This document shows positions 16,070 to 24,003 of a stretch of DNA of 64,000 nt, piece after piece (within the stretch, counting starts at the first letter, position 1; the number at the start of each line of letters is the position of its first letter). The position numbers were made by a program, and so were the translations under genes. This DNA comes from PFJX01 sp964466195 (lineage in GTDB: Bacteria; Pseudomonadota; Gammaproteobacteria; Burkholderiales; Thiobacillaceae): the NCBI GenBank assembly GCA_964466195.1, contig CAYXMQ010000003.1:1-64000 (forward strand), written 5' to 3'. The notes beneath the pieces are model-generated. The model was not told the origin of the DNA. It made no database searches and was given only the letters and a program-made list of their open reading frames with translations.

Positions 16070-18334
16070 TCAGGCCGGCACAAGCGCTTCCTTGAAACCG
16101 AGTGCGATTTCATCGTTGTCGCCGATGTCGACGGTGACTTCGCCGCCTTCGCTAAGCCGCCCAAACAGCAGCTCATCAGCCAACGCCTTGCGAATGGTGT
16201 CCTGAATCAGGCGTCCCATCGGGCGGGCGCCCATCAGCGGATCAAAGCCCTTGCGCGCCAGCCACTGTCGCAAGGCTTCGCTGAAGTGGACTTCCACTTT
16301 CTTGGCGTGGAGCTGCTCTTCCAGTTGCATCAGGAACTTGTCGACCACGCGCAGGATGATTTCTTCGCTCAGCGCGGCAAAAGAAATGGTGGCATCCAGC
16401 CGATTGCGGAACTCCGGCGTGAACAGACGCTTGATTTCCGCCGATTCGTCTCCGGCTGTCTTCGGCAACGAAAAACCGATGCCGGTTTTGTTCATCGCTT
16501 CGGCGCCGGCATTGGTGGTCATGATGATGATCACGTTGCGGAAATCGGCCTTGCGGCCGTTGTTGTCGGTCAGTGTGCCGTGGTCCATGACCTGCAACAG
16601 TACGTTGAAGATGTCGGGATGCGCTTTCTCGATTTCATCCAGCAACAGCACGGCATACGGGTTTTTGGTGATGGCTTCGGTGAGCAAACCGCCTTGTTCG
16701 AAACCGACATAGCCGGGAGGTGCTCCGATTAGGCGCGAAACAGCGTGCCGTTCCATGTACTCCGACATGTCGAAACGGATCAGTTCGACACCCAGGGTAT
16801 ACGCGAGTTGCCGTGCGACCTCGGTTTTTCCGACGCCGGTGGGGCCGGAGAACAGGAAGGATCCAATCGGTTTCTGCGGGTTGCCGAGGCCGGAGCGCGT
16901 CATCTTGATGGCGCTGGAGAGGGCATCGATGGCGCGCTCCTGGCCGAACACCACGGCACTCAGATCGCGATTGAGATTCTTCAGTGCATTGCGCTCGTCA
17001 TTGGCCACGGTCTTAGCCGGCACGCGCGCTATCTTGGCGACGATGTCCTCGATTTCCTTCGGCGTGATGATTTTTTTCTGTTTGGATTTAGGCTGAATGC
17101 GCTGTGCCGCACCGGCTTCGTCGATCACGTCAATGGCCTTGTCCGGCAGGTGGCGGTCATTGATGTAGCGGGCGGAGAGCTCTGCGGCAGTTGAGAGCGC
17201 ACCCTGGGTATATTTGACGTTGTGATGCAACTCGAAGCGCGATTTAAGGCCTTTCAGGATGGCGATCGTTTCCGCCACCGAGGGTTCATTGACGTCAACT
17301 TTCTGGAAACGCCGCGACAGCGCATGGTCTTTTTCAAAAATGCCGCGGAATTCGCTATAGGTCGTGGCGCCGATGCAGCGCAGTTGACCAGACGAGAGAG
17401 CGGGTTTGAGCAGGTTAGAGGCATCCAGAGTGCCGCCGGAGGCTGCTCCCGCACCGATCACGGTATGGATCTCGTCGATGAACAATATCGCCTTGGGATT
17501 GGCCGCCAATTGCTTGATCACCGCTTTCAGGCGCTGTTCGAAATCGCCGCGGTATTTGGTGCCGGCCAGCAGGGCGCCCATATCAAGCGCAAACACCGTG
17601 GCGCCTTCCAGCACGTCGGGCACGCTGCCCTCGACGATGCGCCGCGCCAGCCCCTCGGCGATGGCGGTTTTGCCGACGCCGGCCTCGCCGACCAGCAAAG
17701 GATTGTTTTTACGCCGCCGACACAGGGTCTGGATGACGCGCTCCAGTTCCTGATCACGACCGATCAGCGGATCGATCTTGCCGGCTTGCGCCTGCATATT
17801 GAGATTGCTGGTGAAGGAGTCGAGCGGCGAGGCGGTTTTTTCCTCGTTTTCCGGGGTTTCGTTCGAGGGCTCGCCACGTCCGTTCGGTGCGGCTTCTTGA
17901 GCGGTTTTTGCGATGCCGTGTGAAATGAAGTTCACCACATCGAGACGGGTGAAGCCTTGCTGGGTCAGAAAATGCAGGGCATGCGAGTCTTTCTCGCCGA
18001 AGATCGCGACCAGTACGTTCGCGCCGGTGACTTCCTTCTTGCCGGACGACTGCACATGCAAGATGGCGCGTTGAATGACACGCTGGAAGCCCAGCGTGGG
18101 CTGGGTATCGACATCGGCCTCGCCGGGTACTCTGGGCGTGTGGCGTTCGATGAACTCGGCCAGTTTCTTGCGCAAATCTTCGATGTTTGCCGAGCACGCC
18201 CGCAGCACTTCGGCCGCAGACGGGTTATCGAGCATCGCAAGGAGGAGATGCTCGACGGTAATGAACTCATGGCGCTTCTGCCGTGCCTCCATAAAGGCCA
18301 TGTGTAAGCTGACTTCCAACTCCTGGGCGATCAT
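16070..18334 (-). CDS. clpA: ATP-dependent Clp protease ATP-binding subunit ClpA
   Basis: A 754-residue double AAA+ unfoldase. The N-domain (about 1-145) starts MIAQELEVSLHMAF. AAA-1 has GEAGVGKTAIAEGLA, and AAA-2 has GPTGVGKTEVARQLA with the ISF-type SPEYMERHAVSRLIG region. It feeds substrates to ClpP, with ClpS as adaptor for N-end-rule substrates. An upstream in-frame start exists at 18355, but ATG 18334 forms an ATGA overlap with clpS and matches the family N-terminus. Confidence 0.95.
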   Translation of the reverse strand: MIAQELEVSLHMAFMEARQKRHEFITVEHLLLAMLDNPSAAEVLRACSANIEDLRKKLAEFIERHTPRVPGEADVDTQPTLGFQRVIQRAILHVQSSGKKEVTGANVLVAIFGEKDSHALHFLTQQGFTRLDVVNFISHGIAKTAQEAAPNGRGEPSNETPENEEKTASPLDSFTSNLNMQAQAGKIDPLIGRDQELERVIQTLCRRRKNNPLLVGEAGVGKTAIAEGLARRIVEGSVPDVLEGATVFALDMGALLAGTKYRGDFEQRLKAVIKQLAANPKAILFIDEIHTVIGAGAASGGTLDASNLLKPALSSGQLRCIGATTYSEFRGIFEKDHALSRRFQKVDVNEPSVAETIAILKGLKSRFELHHNVKYTQGALSTAAELSARYINDRHLPDKAIDVIDEAGAAQRIQPKSKQKKIITPKEIEDIVAKIARVPAKTVANDERNALKNLNRDLSAVVFGQERAIDALSSAIKMTRSGLGNPQKPIGSFLFSGPTGVGKTEVARQLAYTLGVELIRFDMSEYMERHAVSRLIGAPPGYVGFEQGGLLTEAITKNPYAVLLLDEIEKAHPDIFNVLLQVMDHGTLTDNNGRKADFRNVIIIMTTNAGAEAMNKTGIGFSLPKTAGDESAEIKRLFTPEFRNRLDATISFAALSEEIILRVVDKFLMQLEEQLHAKKVEVHFSEALRQWLARKGFDPLMGARPMGRLIQDTIRKALADELLFGRLSEGGEVTVDIGDNDEIALGFKEALVPA

Positions 18335-18666
18335 TGACTTTCCTCCATCACGCATTGCAGCGGATGCTGGTGGTTACGGGCGAATTCTCTTACTTGATGC
18401 ACTTTGGTTTCAGCGACATCGCGCGGGTAAATTCCGGCCAGACCAGCACCTTCATTATGCACTTTGAGCATGACCGCCGTGGCTTGTTCGCGTCCCATCT
18501 GAAAAAACCTTTCGAGGACATGAATAACGAATTCCATCGGTGTGAAATCGTCGTTCAGAAGCAATACCTTATATAGCGGCGGAGGCGCTGTTTTGGTGCG
18601 TTCCGCTTGAATGACTGATTCGTCTTGATGCCTTGCTGCCATTGGGGGTACGGGAAACTCGGACAC
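18331..18666 (-). CDS. clpS: ATP-dependent Clp protease adaptor ClpS
   Basis: A 111-residue adaptor with the family core PPLYKVLLLNDDFTPMEFVI and the helical HNEGAGLAGIYPRDVAETKV segment, which forms the pocket for N-terminal degrons. It docks onto the ClpA N-domain. About 25 residues of disordered N-terminal tail precede the core, as expected. It is co-transcribed with clpA through a 4-base overlap. Confidence 0.95.
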   Translation of the reverse strand: MSEFPVPPMAARHQDESVIQAERTKTAPPPLYKVLLLNDDFTPMEFVIHVLERFFQMGREQATAVMLKVHNEGAGLAGIYPRDVAETKVHQVREFARNHQHPLQCVMEESQ

Positions 18667-18728
18667 GGTTATTGTGGTGATTGAAAGTTTTTTTTCAAGC
18701 CGATTGACGACAGGGGGATCAGGCGAGT

Positions 18729-18749
18729 AAAAAAGCCCCCGTTTGGGCT
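18729..18749 (-). terminator. Minus-strand intrinsic terminator upstream of clpS
   Basis: On the minus strand AGCCC (18749-18745) pairs with GGGCT (18738-18734) around a 6-base loop and is followed by six U residues (18734-18729). It would stop leftward transcription before clpS. There is no minus-strand gene directly upstream. The nearest, icd, ends at 19386, beyond cspA on the opposite strand. Confidence 0.6.
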
Positions 18750-18838
18750 CGGGCGACCCTTAGTGGACGTGATTAGTTCAAACGTTTTATCTGTTTTTTT
18801 AATTGAGTTATGTCGGTTTTTGTTTAGGAGTAGTTTCA

Positions 18839-19042
18839 ATGGCCACTGGCACTGTTAAATGGTTTAACGACTCTAAAGGCTTCGGCTTCATTACCCCTGA
18901 TGGGGGTGGTGATGATGTGTTCGCCCATTTCTCCGCGATTGCCTCCAAGGGTTTCAAAAGCCTGAAAGAAAATCAGCGTGTTACTTTTGATGTGGTGGAC
19001 GGCCCCAAAGGCAAGCAAGCCTCCAACATCCAGCCGATGTAA
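18839..19042 (+). CDS. Cold-shock protein (CspA family)
   Basis: A 67-residue OB-fold protein, MATGTVKWFNDSKGFGFITP, with RNP1 (KGFGFITP) and RNP2 (VFAHFSAI). It binds single-stranded RNA and DNA. The start at 18839 has AGGAG at 18826-18830. A longer in-frame version from 18803 is unlikely because the family begins MATGTVKWFN. The roughly 90-base AT-rich leader could take part in temperature-dependent control, as for cspA of E. coli, but no cold-box was identified. Confidence 0.95.
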   Translation: MATGTVKWFNDSKGFGFITPDGGGDDVFAHFSAIASKGFKSLKENQRVTFDVVDGPKGKQASNIQPM

Positions 19043-19055
19043 TTCGGTTTTTTAT

Positions 19056-19079
19056 GCGGACGGGGATATTGCCGTCCGC
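19056..19079. other. Stem-loop downstream of the cold-shock gene
   Basis: GCGGACGG (19056-19063) pairs perfectly with CCGTCCGC (19072-19079) around GGATATTG. The T-run lies on the 5' side, so this is not a canonical terminator in either direction. It probably marks the 3' end or a stability element of the cspA-type message. Confidence 0.6.
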
Positions 19080-19165
19080 CGGTCTGGTTCGTGGGCCGGG
19101 TACCTGCGCCATGCGTCCCTTGTGCTATAGCTACAAGAACAGACGCTGGCGCAGGAGCGGCCAAG

Positions 19166-19378
19166 ATGAATAGCCCCAATCGGTTGCTTGAAGCAAATGA
19201 CGAGTGTTTTCAGACCCGCAGCAGAGCCGGAGCAGGAAGCCGGATCATGCATCTGTTGGCTGGCTTGGAGCGTCAAAAGGAAGAGCTCGGTCCGATTGCC
19301 GACGAGTTGATCGGCCTGCTGCACCGGCTCGGGGTAGCGGGATCGTCTGAAACCCACCTTCCCCGCAGCAAGCGCTAG
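19166..19378 (+). CDS. Small hypothetical protein
   Basis: A possible 70-residue protein, MNSPNRLLEANDECFQTRSR..., ending HLPRSKR. The middle part is predicted helical (IMHLLAGLERQKEELGPIADELIGLLHRLG). An AGGAG about 10 bases upstream supports the ATG at 19166. I do not recognise a family. It lies between cspA and icd and ends 8 bases before the convergent icd stop. It may be real or a chance open frame. Confidence 0.35.
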   Translation: MNSPNRLLEANDECFQTRSRAGAGSRIMHLLAGLERQKEELGPIADELIGLLHRLGVAGSSETHLPRSKR

Positions 19379-19385
19379 TTTTCGA

Positions 19386-20636
19386 TCAGTCCATGCAGCG
19401 AATGATTTCCGTGCCGAATTCTGAGCACGGGATTTGCGTGGCACCCTCCATCAAGCGGGCGAAATCGTAAGTCACTTTCTTGGCGCGGATTGCACCGTCC
19501 ATGCCCTTGATGATCAAATCCGCCGCTTCCAGCCACCCCATGTGGCGCAGCATCATTTCGCCGGACAGGATGATCGAACCCGGATTGACGTAGTCCTTGC
19601 CGGCATATTTAGGCGCGGTTCCGTGCGTGGCTTCAAACATCGCCACGGAATCAGACAGATTCGCGCCTGGGGCGATGCCGATGCCGCCGACTTCCGCTGC
19701 GAGTGCATCGGAAACATAGTCGCCGTTCAGGTTCAGCGTTGCGATCACGTCGTATTCTTCCGGACGCAGCAGGATCTGCTGCAGGAACGCATCGGCGATC
19801 ACATCCTTGATGACGATGCCGCCTTTGTCTTCCGGCAGTCGCATCCACGGACCGCCGTCGATCAGCGTGGCGCCGAATTCGCGCGCCGCAAGCTCATAGC
19901 CCCATTTCTTGAAGCCGCCTTCGGTGAACTTCATGATGTTGCCCTTGTGCACCAGCGTGACCGACTTGCGATTGTTGTCGATGGCGTACTGGATGGCGCG
20001 GCGGATCAGGCGCTCGGAGCCCTCCACCGATACCGGCTTGATGCCGATGGCGGAGGACTCGGGGAAGCGGATTTTATTGACGCCCATTTCCTGTTGCAGG
20101 AATGCGATGACCTTCTTCACCTCATCGGAGCCCGCTTCCCATTCAACGCCGGCGTAGATGTCCTCGGTGTTCTCGCGGAAGATCACCATATCGACCCGTT
20201 CCGGATGCTTGACCGGGGAGGGCACGCCTTCGAAGTAGCGCACTGGGCGCAGGCAAACATACAAATCCAGCATCTGGCGCAGCGCTACGTTGAGCGAGCG
20301 GATGCCGCCGGAAGTCGGCGTGGTCAGCGGGCCTTTGATCGAAACCACATAGTCGCGAATGGCCGCCACGGTTTCTTCGGGCAGCCAGGCATCGTCGCCG
20401 TAGATCCGGGTTGCTTTCTCGCCGGCAAACACCTCCATCCATTCGATCTTGCGCTTGCCGCCGTACGCTTTGTCTACCGCGGCATCCAGCACTTTGCGCA
20501 TCACCGGAGTGATGTCCACGCCAGTGCCATCGCCTTCGATAAACGGGATAATCGGGCGCTCCGGCACATTCAGTGAAGCATCGGCATTGACGGTGATTTT
20601 TGCGCCTTCGGTCGGCGCCTGGATTTGGCTACTCAC
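19386..20636 (-). CDS. icd: Isocitrate dehydrogenase (NADP+)
   Basis: A 416-residue enzyme of the TCA cycle. It has the N-terminal IPFIEGDGTGVDITP, the substrate-binding TSGGIRSLNVALRQ loop, where the serine is the site phosphorylated by AceK in E. coli, RENTEDIYAGVEWEAGS, and the C-terminal ATHGTAPKYAGKDYVNPGS segment. The coenzyme region is of the NADP type by overall similarity. It is divergent from rluE with only 30 bases between starts. Confidence 0.95.
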   Translation of the reverse strand: MSSQIQAPTEGAKITVNADASLNVPERPIIPFIEGDGTGVDITPVMRKVLDAAVDKAYGGKRKIEWMEVFAGEKATRIYGDDAWLPEETVAAIRDYVVSIKGPLTTPTSGGIRSLNVALRQMLDLYVCLRPVRYFEGVPSPVKHPERVDMVIFRENTEDIYAGVEWEAGSDEVKKVIAFLQQEMGVNKIRFPESSAIGIKPVSVEGSERLIRRAIQYAIDNNRKSVTLVHKGNIMKFTEGGFKKWGYELAAREFGATLIDGGPWMRLPEDKGGIVIKDVIADAFLQQILLRPEEYDVIATLNLNGDYVSDALAAEVGGIGIAPGANLSDSVAMFEATHGTAPKYAGKDYVNPGSIILSGEMMLRHMGWLEAADLIIKGMDGAIRAKKVTYDFARLMEGATQIPCSEFGTEIIRCMD

Positions 20637-20666
20637 GTTTACTCCTGATCAAAAAGAAAAAATCTG

Positions 20667-21209
20667 ATGGCCCGCGTCATTTTGTTCAACAAACCCTACG
20701 GGGTCTTGAGTCAATTTACCCCCTCAGATGGCCACCCGGGGCTCAATGCCTATCTCGATATACCCGACGTTTATGCGGCGGGACGGCTGGATTTGGATAG
20801 TGAAGGCCTGTTGATTTTAACTGACGATGGTGCGCTACAGCATCGCCTGGCCGACCCGCGCCATAAACTGCCCAAAACCTACTGGGTGCAGGTCGAAGGC
20901 GCGCCGACCGAAGCCGACCTGGCGCCGTTGCGCAAGCCGCTGGACCTGGGCGATTTCGTCACCCAAGCGGCGCAGGCGCGTCTGATCGATGCGCCGGCGC
21001 AGCTCTGGCCGCGTGATCCGCCGGTGCGTTTTCGCAAGGCCATCCCGACCACCTGGGTCGAAATCATTCTTAAAGAAGGCAAGAACCGTCAGGTCCGGCG
21101 CATGACGGCGAAGGCGGGCTTTCCGACTCTGCGCCTGGTGCGCGTGGCGATCGGCCACTATCGACTGGATGGCTTGCAGCCGGGGGAATGGCGCGAAGAA
21201 ACGGCGTGA
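20667..21209 (+). CDS. rluE: 23S rRNA pseudouridine(2457) synthase RluE
   Basis: A 180-residue pseudouridine synthase of the RsuA/RluE group, without the S4 domain. It starts ARVILFNKPYGVLSQFT and has the catalytic aspartate in AGRLDLDSEGLLILT and the GKNRQVRRMTAKAGFPTLRL segment. The short length without an N-terminal RNA-binding domain favours RluE over RsuA or RluB. The adjacency to icd, also seen in E. coli where rluE lies next to icd, supports the call. Confidence 0.9.
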   Translation: MARVILFNKPYGVLSQFTPSDGHPGLNAYLDIPDVYAAGRLDLDSEGLLILTDDGALQHRLADPRHKLPKTYWVQVEGAPTEADLAPLRKPLDLGDFVTQAAQARLIDAPAQLWPRDPPVRFRKAIPTTWVEIILKEGKNRQVRRMTAKAGFPTLRLVRVAIGHYRLDGLQPGEWREETA

Positions 21210-21212
21210 GCC

Positions 21213-22553
21213 TTAGCCCCGGTCTGCTGCGATACGCCCACGCCAGACGTGTGCGCGGTTTATGACTTCATTCGTTTCCAACGTCTGGCATACGCCTTCG
21301 ATCACAATCGCCTTGCCGGCGATCCAGACATGGCTGACCTGATCGCTGCCGGCGCTATAGACCAATTGCGAAACCGGGTCGTAACACGGTTGCGTCGCCG
21401 GCTGGTTCAGGTCGATGGCGACGATGTCCGCCATTTTCCCAGCTTCCAGCGAGCCGATCCGGTCATCCAGTCCCAGCGCGCGTGCACCTGCCAGCGTGGC
21501 CATGTGCAAGACCTGATGCGCCGGCAAGGCTGCCGGGTCCGCTGCCACGCCCTTGCCCAGCAGCGCGCTCAGGCGCAGTTCGCCGAGCATGTCGAGACGA
21601 TTGTTGCTGGCTGCGCCATCGGTGCCGATGCCGACGTTGACGCCTGCGGCAAGCAGGTTCGCTATCGGCGCAAAACCGCTCGCCAGTTTCAGGTTGGAGC
21701 TCGGGCAATGCGCCACATGGCAGCCGTGCCCGGCCAGCCAGCCGATTTCCTCCAGGTTCAAATGCACTGCATGCACAGCGGTCAGGCTCGGTGTCAGCAG
21801 TTCCAGCGCCTTCAAGCGGGCAAGTGGCCGGACGCGGTATTTTTCCAGGCTGTGCCGGATTTCGGCATCGGTCTCATGGACGTGCATATGGATCGGCAGA
21901 TCGAGTTGCGCCGCATAGGTCGCGATCTTTTCCAGCGTTCGATCGCAAACCGTATACGGGGCATGCGGCGCTAAACAAAAACTGGCCAGCGGATGGCCGC
22001 TCCAGTTGTCGCGCAACGCCAGGCCTTTTTGCAGATAGTCGTCCGGGTCGGCGGCATATGGGGTCGGCGCATCCACGACGATCAGGCCGGCGGCGACGCG
22101 CATGCCTGCTTCCAGCGCGGCTTCCACCACGGCTTCCGAGAAAAAATACATGTCGTTGAAGCAGGTCACCCCGGCCTTGAGCATTTCCAGGCAAGCCAGC
22201 CGCGTGCCGTCGTACACGAAGCCGCTGGAAACATGGCGTGTTTCCGCCGGCCAGACGTGTTCATGCAGCCAGGTCATCAGCGGCAAGTCGTCGGCATAGC
22301 CGCGCAACAGCGTCATCGCGGCGTGGGTATGCAGATTGACCAAACCGGGAATCAGGACATGCGCCGGCAGGTGGATGCGCTCCGTGCTGATCCATTTGTC
22401 CGCCTCTGCACTGGGCAACAGCGCGGCGATGCCACCGTCCTTCACCAGCAGGCTATGGCCGCTCAATACAACGTCGGCGGGTTGCACGGGAACGATCCAG
22501 CCTGCGTCGATGCGCAGGTCGGCAGTTTGCAGTTGAGAGTCAGGCGCGGACAT
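21213..22553 (-). CDS. 5-methylthioadenosine/S-adenosylhomocysteine deaminase (TRZ/ATZ amidohydrolase)
   Basis: An amidohydrolase of about 446 residues. The metal-binding HTHAAMTLLRGYADDLPLMTWL segment, HMHVHETDAEI, the catalytic region around AVHAVHLN and the GTDGAASNN segment are those of MtaD-type deaminases. It would deaminate methylthioadenosine, S-adenosylhomocysteine or related adenosines. The ATG at 22553 is chosen because GGA precedes it; another ATG is four codons upstream (22565). It lies convergent to rluE with 3 bases between stops. Confidence 0.85.
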   Translation of the reverse strand: MSAPDSQLQTADLRIDAGWIVPVQPADVVLSGHSLLVKDGGIAALLPSAEADKWISTERIHLPAHVLIPGLVNLHTHAAMTLLRGYADDLPLMTWLHEHVWPAETRHVSSGFVYDGTRLACLEMLKAGVTCFNDMYFFSEAVVEAALEAGMRVAAGLIVVDAPTPYAADPDDYLQKGLALRDNWSGHPLASFCLAPHAPYTVCDRTLEKIATYAAQLDLPIHMHVHETDAEIRHSLEKYRVRPLARLKALELLTPSLTAVHAVHLNLEEIGWLAGHGCHVAHCPSSNLKLASGFAPIANLLAAGVNVGIGTDGAASNNRLDMLGELRLSALLGKGVAADPAALPAHQVLHMATLAGARALGLDDRIGSLEAGKMADIVAIDLNQPATQPCYDPVSQLVYSAGSDQVSHVWIAGKAIVIEGVCQTLETNEVINRAHVWRGRIAADRG

Positions 22554-22739
22554 GGCGGGTTCCATCAGAACGATGGCGGGATGCTAGTGCAGTGTCGCGC
22601 ACTTTGCTGCTCGGCTTGATGCCGCCGCGGGGCGCCTCACCCCGACACCCGGGGCGATGGGCGGTTGCGATATCCGCGTTTTGCCTAGCTTTGGCATGGT
22701 TAGAGCCTGATAACAAAGTGATCGATATCTGTAATTTTT

Positions 22740-22754
22740 GGTTACTAGATAACC
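22740..22754. promoter_or_regulatory. Candidate HoxA enhancer palindrome
   Basis: GGTTACTAGATAACC is a perfect inverted repeat (GGTTA, 5-base centre, TAACC). Its centre lies about 87 bases upstream of the -24 GG of the sigma-54 promoter, the distance range used by NtrC-type activators. The regulator HoxA encoded at 32922-34379 is the obvious candidate ligand. The assignment is inference from position and symmetry. Confidence 0.5.
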
Positions 22755-22832
22755 GATTCGGGCTGTTTGCAGGATGCCGTGGATACTGCATAACACCATG
22801 AATAATTGAAACTAATTGGAAAAATAAGGCCT

Positions 22833-22847
22833 TGGCACGCTTCTTGA
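22833..22847 (+). promoter_or_regulatory. Sigma-54 (-24/-12) promoter of the hox operon
   Basis: TGGCACG-CTTC-TTGA matches the RpoN consensus TGGCACG-N4-TTGC at all but the last base, with the correct GG-to-TG spacing. Transcription would start near 22858 and give a leader of about 60 bases before hoxK. R. eutropha and Rhodobacter uptake hydrogenases are expressed from RpoN- or NtrC-type-regulated promoters, and an NtrC-type activator is encoded in this island. Confidence 0.85.
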
Positions 22848-22920
22848 TCTAGTCCCTCTGCCATCCACCGGTTTCATTCGTCTCCGGGGATGTCTTCAAC
22901 GATCAAGAGGAGACCCGTTC

Positions 22921-23994
22921 ATGGTGGAGACCTTTTATGAGGTGATGCGGCGGCAGGGCATCACCCGCCGCAGCTTCCTCAAGTATTGCAGCCTGACCGC
23001 GGCCTCCCTGGGCCTGGGCCCGGCCTTCGTGCCGAAGATCGCACACGCGATGGAAACTAAGCCGCGCACGCCGGTGCTGTGGCTGCATGGCCTGGAATGC
23101 ACCTGTTGTTCCGAATCCTTCATTCGCTCCGCGCATCCGCTGGCCAAGGATGCCGTGCTGTCGATGATCTCGCTGGATTACGACGACACCCTGATGGCCG
23201 CCGCCGGCCATCAGGCCGAGGCGATCCTGGACGAGGTCATGACCAAGTACAAGGGTAATTACATCCTGGCGGTGGAAGGCAACCCGCCGCTGAACCAGGA
23301 GGGCATGAGCTGCATCATCGGCGGCAAGCCGTTTCTGGATCAGTTAAAGCATGTGGCCAAGGATGCCAAGGCGATCATCTCCTGGGGCTCCTGCGCGTCC
23401 TGGGGCTGCGTGCAGGCGGCCAAGCCGAACCCGACCCAGGCCACGCCGATTCACAAGGTCATTTTCGACAAGCCGATCATCAAGGTGCCGGGCTGTCCGC
23501 CGATCGCCGAAGTCATGACCGGCGTCATCACCTACATGCTGACCTTCGACCGTTTGCCGGAACTGGACCGCCAGGGCCGGCCGAAGATGTTCTACGGCCA
23601 GCGCATCCACGACAAATGCTATCGCCGCCCGCACTTCGACGCCGGTCAGTTCGCGGAAGCCTGGGACGACGAGGGCGCCCGTCGCGGCTATTGCCTCTAC
23701 AAGTTGGGCTGCAAGGGGCCGACCACCTACAACGCCTGTTCCACGGTGCGCTGGAACGGCGGCGTTTCCTTTCCGATCCAGTCCGGCCACGGCTGTATCG
23801 GCTGTTCCGAGGACGGTTTCTGGGACAAAGGCTCGTTCTACGACCGCGTCACCGATATCCAGCAGTTCGGCATCGAAGCCAACGCCGACGTGGTGGGCGG
23901 TGCGGCGCTCGGGGTAGTGGGGGCGGCGGTGGTGGCGCATGCGGCGGTCAGCGCGATCAAGCAGTCGCAAAACAAATCCGGCAACGACCAATAA
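22921..23994 (+). CDS. hoxK: [NiFe] uptake hydrogenase small subunit, oxygen-tolerant type (group 1d)
   Basis: A 357-residue electron-transfer subunit. The Tat signal has RRSFLK at 16-21 and likely cleavage after AHA (residue 43). In mature numbering the cysteines fall at 17, 19, 20, 115, 120 and 149, exactly the six ligands of the proximal [4Fe-3S] cluster of oxygen-tolerant membrane-bound hydrogenases. The extra Cys19 and Cys120 are in ECTCCSES and SCASWGC. The medial and distal clusters are represented by CLYKLGCKG and GHGCIGCSED. The C-terminus has a hydrophobic helix (about 323-345) that anchors the enzyme to the membrane and to HoxZ. Confidence 0.96.
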   Translation: MVETFYEVMRRQGITRRSFLKYCSLTAASLGLGPAFVPKIAHAMETKPRTPVLWLHGLECTCCSESFIRSAHPLAKDAVLSMISLDYDDTLMAAAGHQAEAILDEVMTKYKGNYILAVEGNPPLNQEGMSCIIGGKPFLDQLKHVAKDAKAIISWGSCASWGCVQAAKPNPTQATPIHKVIFDKPIIKVPGCPPIAEVMTGVITYMLTFDRLPELDRQGRPKMFYGQRIHDKCYRRPHFDAGQFAEAWDDEGARRGYCLYKLGCKGPTTYNACSTVRWNGGVSFPIQSGHGCIGCSEDGFWDKGSFYDRVTDIQQFGIEANADVVGGAALGVVGAAVVAHAAVSAIKQSQNKSGNDQ

Positions 23995-24003
23995 GGAACG
24001 ACC

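Larger units (their letters stand above)
22566..22920. other. 355-base intergenic region carrying the hox control region
   Basis: The left third is GC-rich, with a small CCCCG/CGGGG hairpin near 22640-22655. From about 22680 the base composition shifts to AT-rich. This part holds the palindrome at 22740-22754, an AT-rich tract at 22798-22828 that could bend or bind IHF (no exact IHF consensus seen), and the sigma-54 promoter at 22833-22847. AGAGGAG precedes hoxK. The reading frames here do not resemble proteins. Confidence 0.8.
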
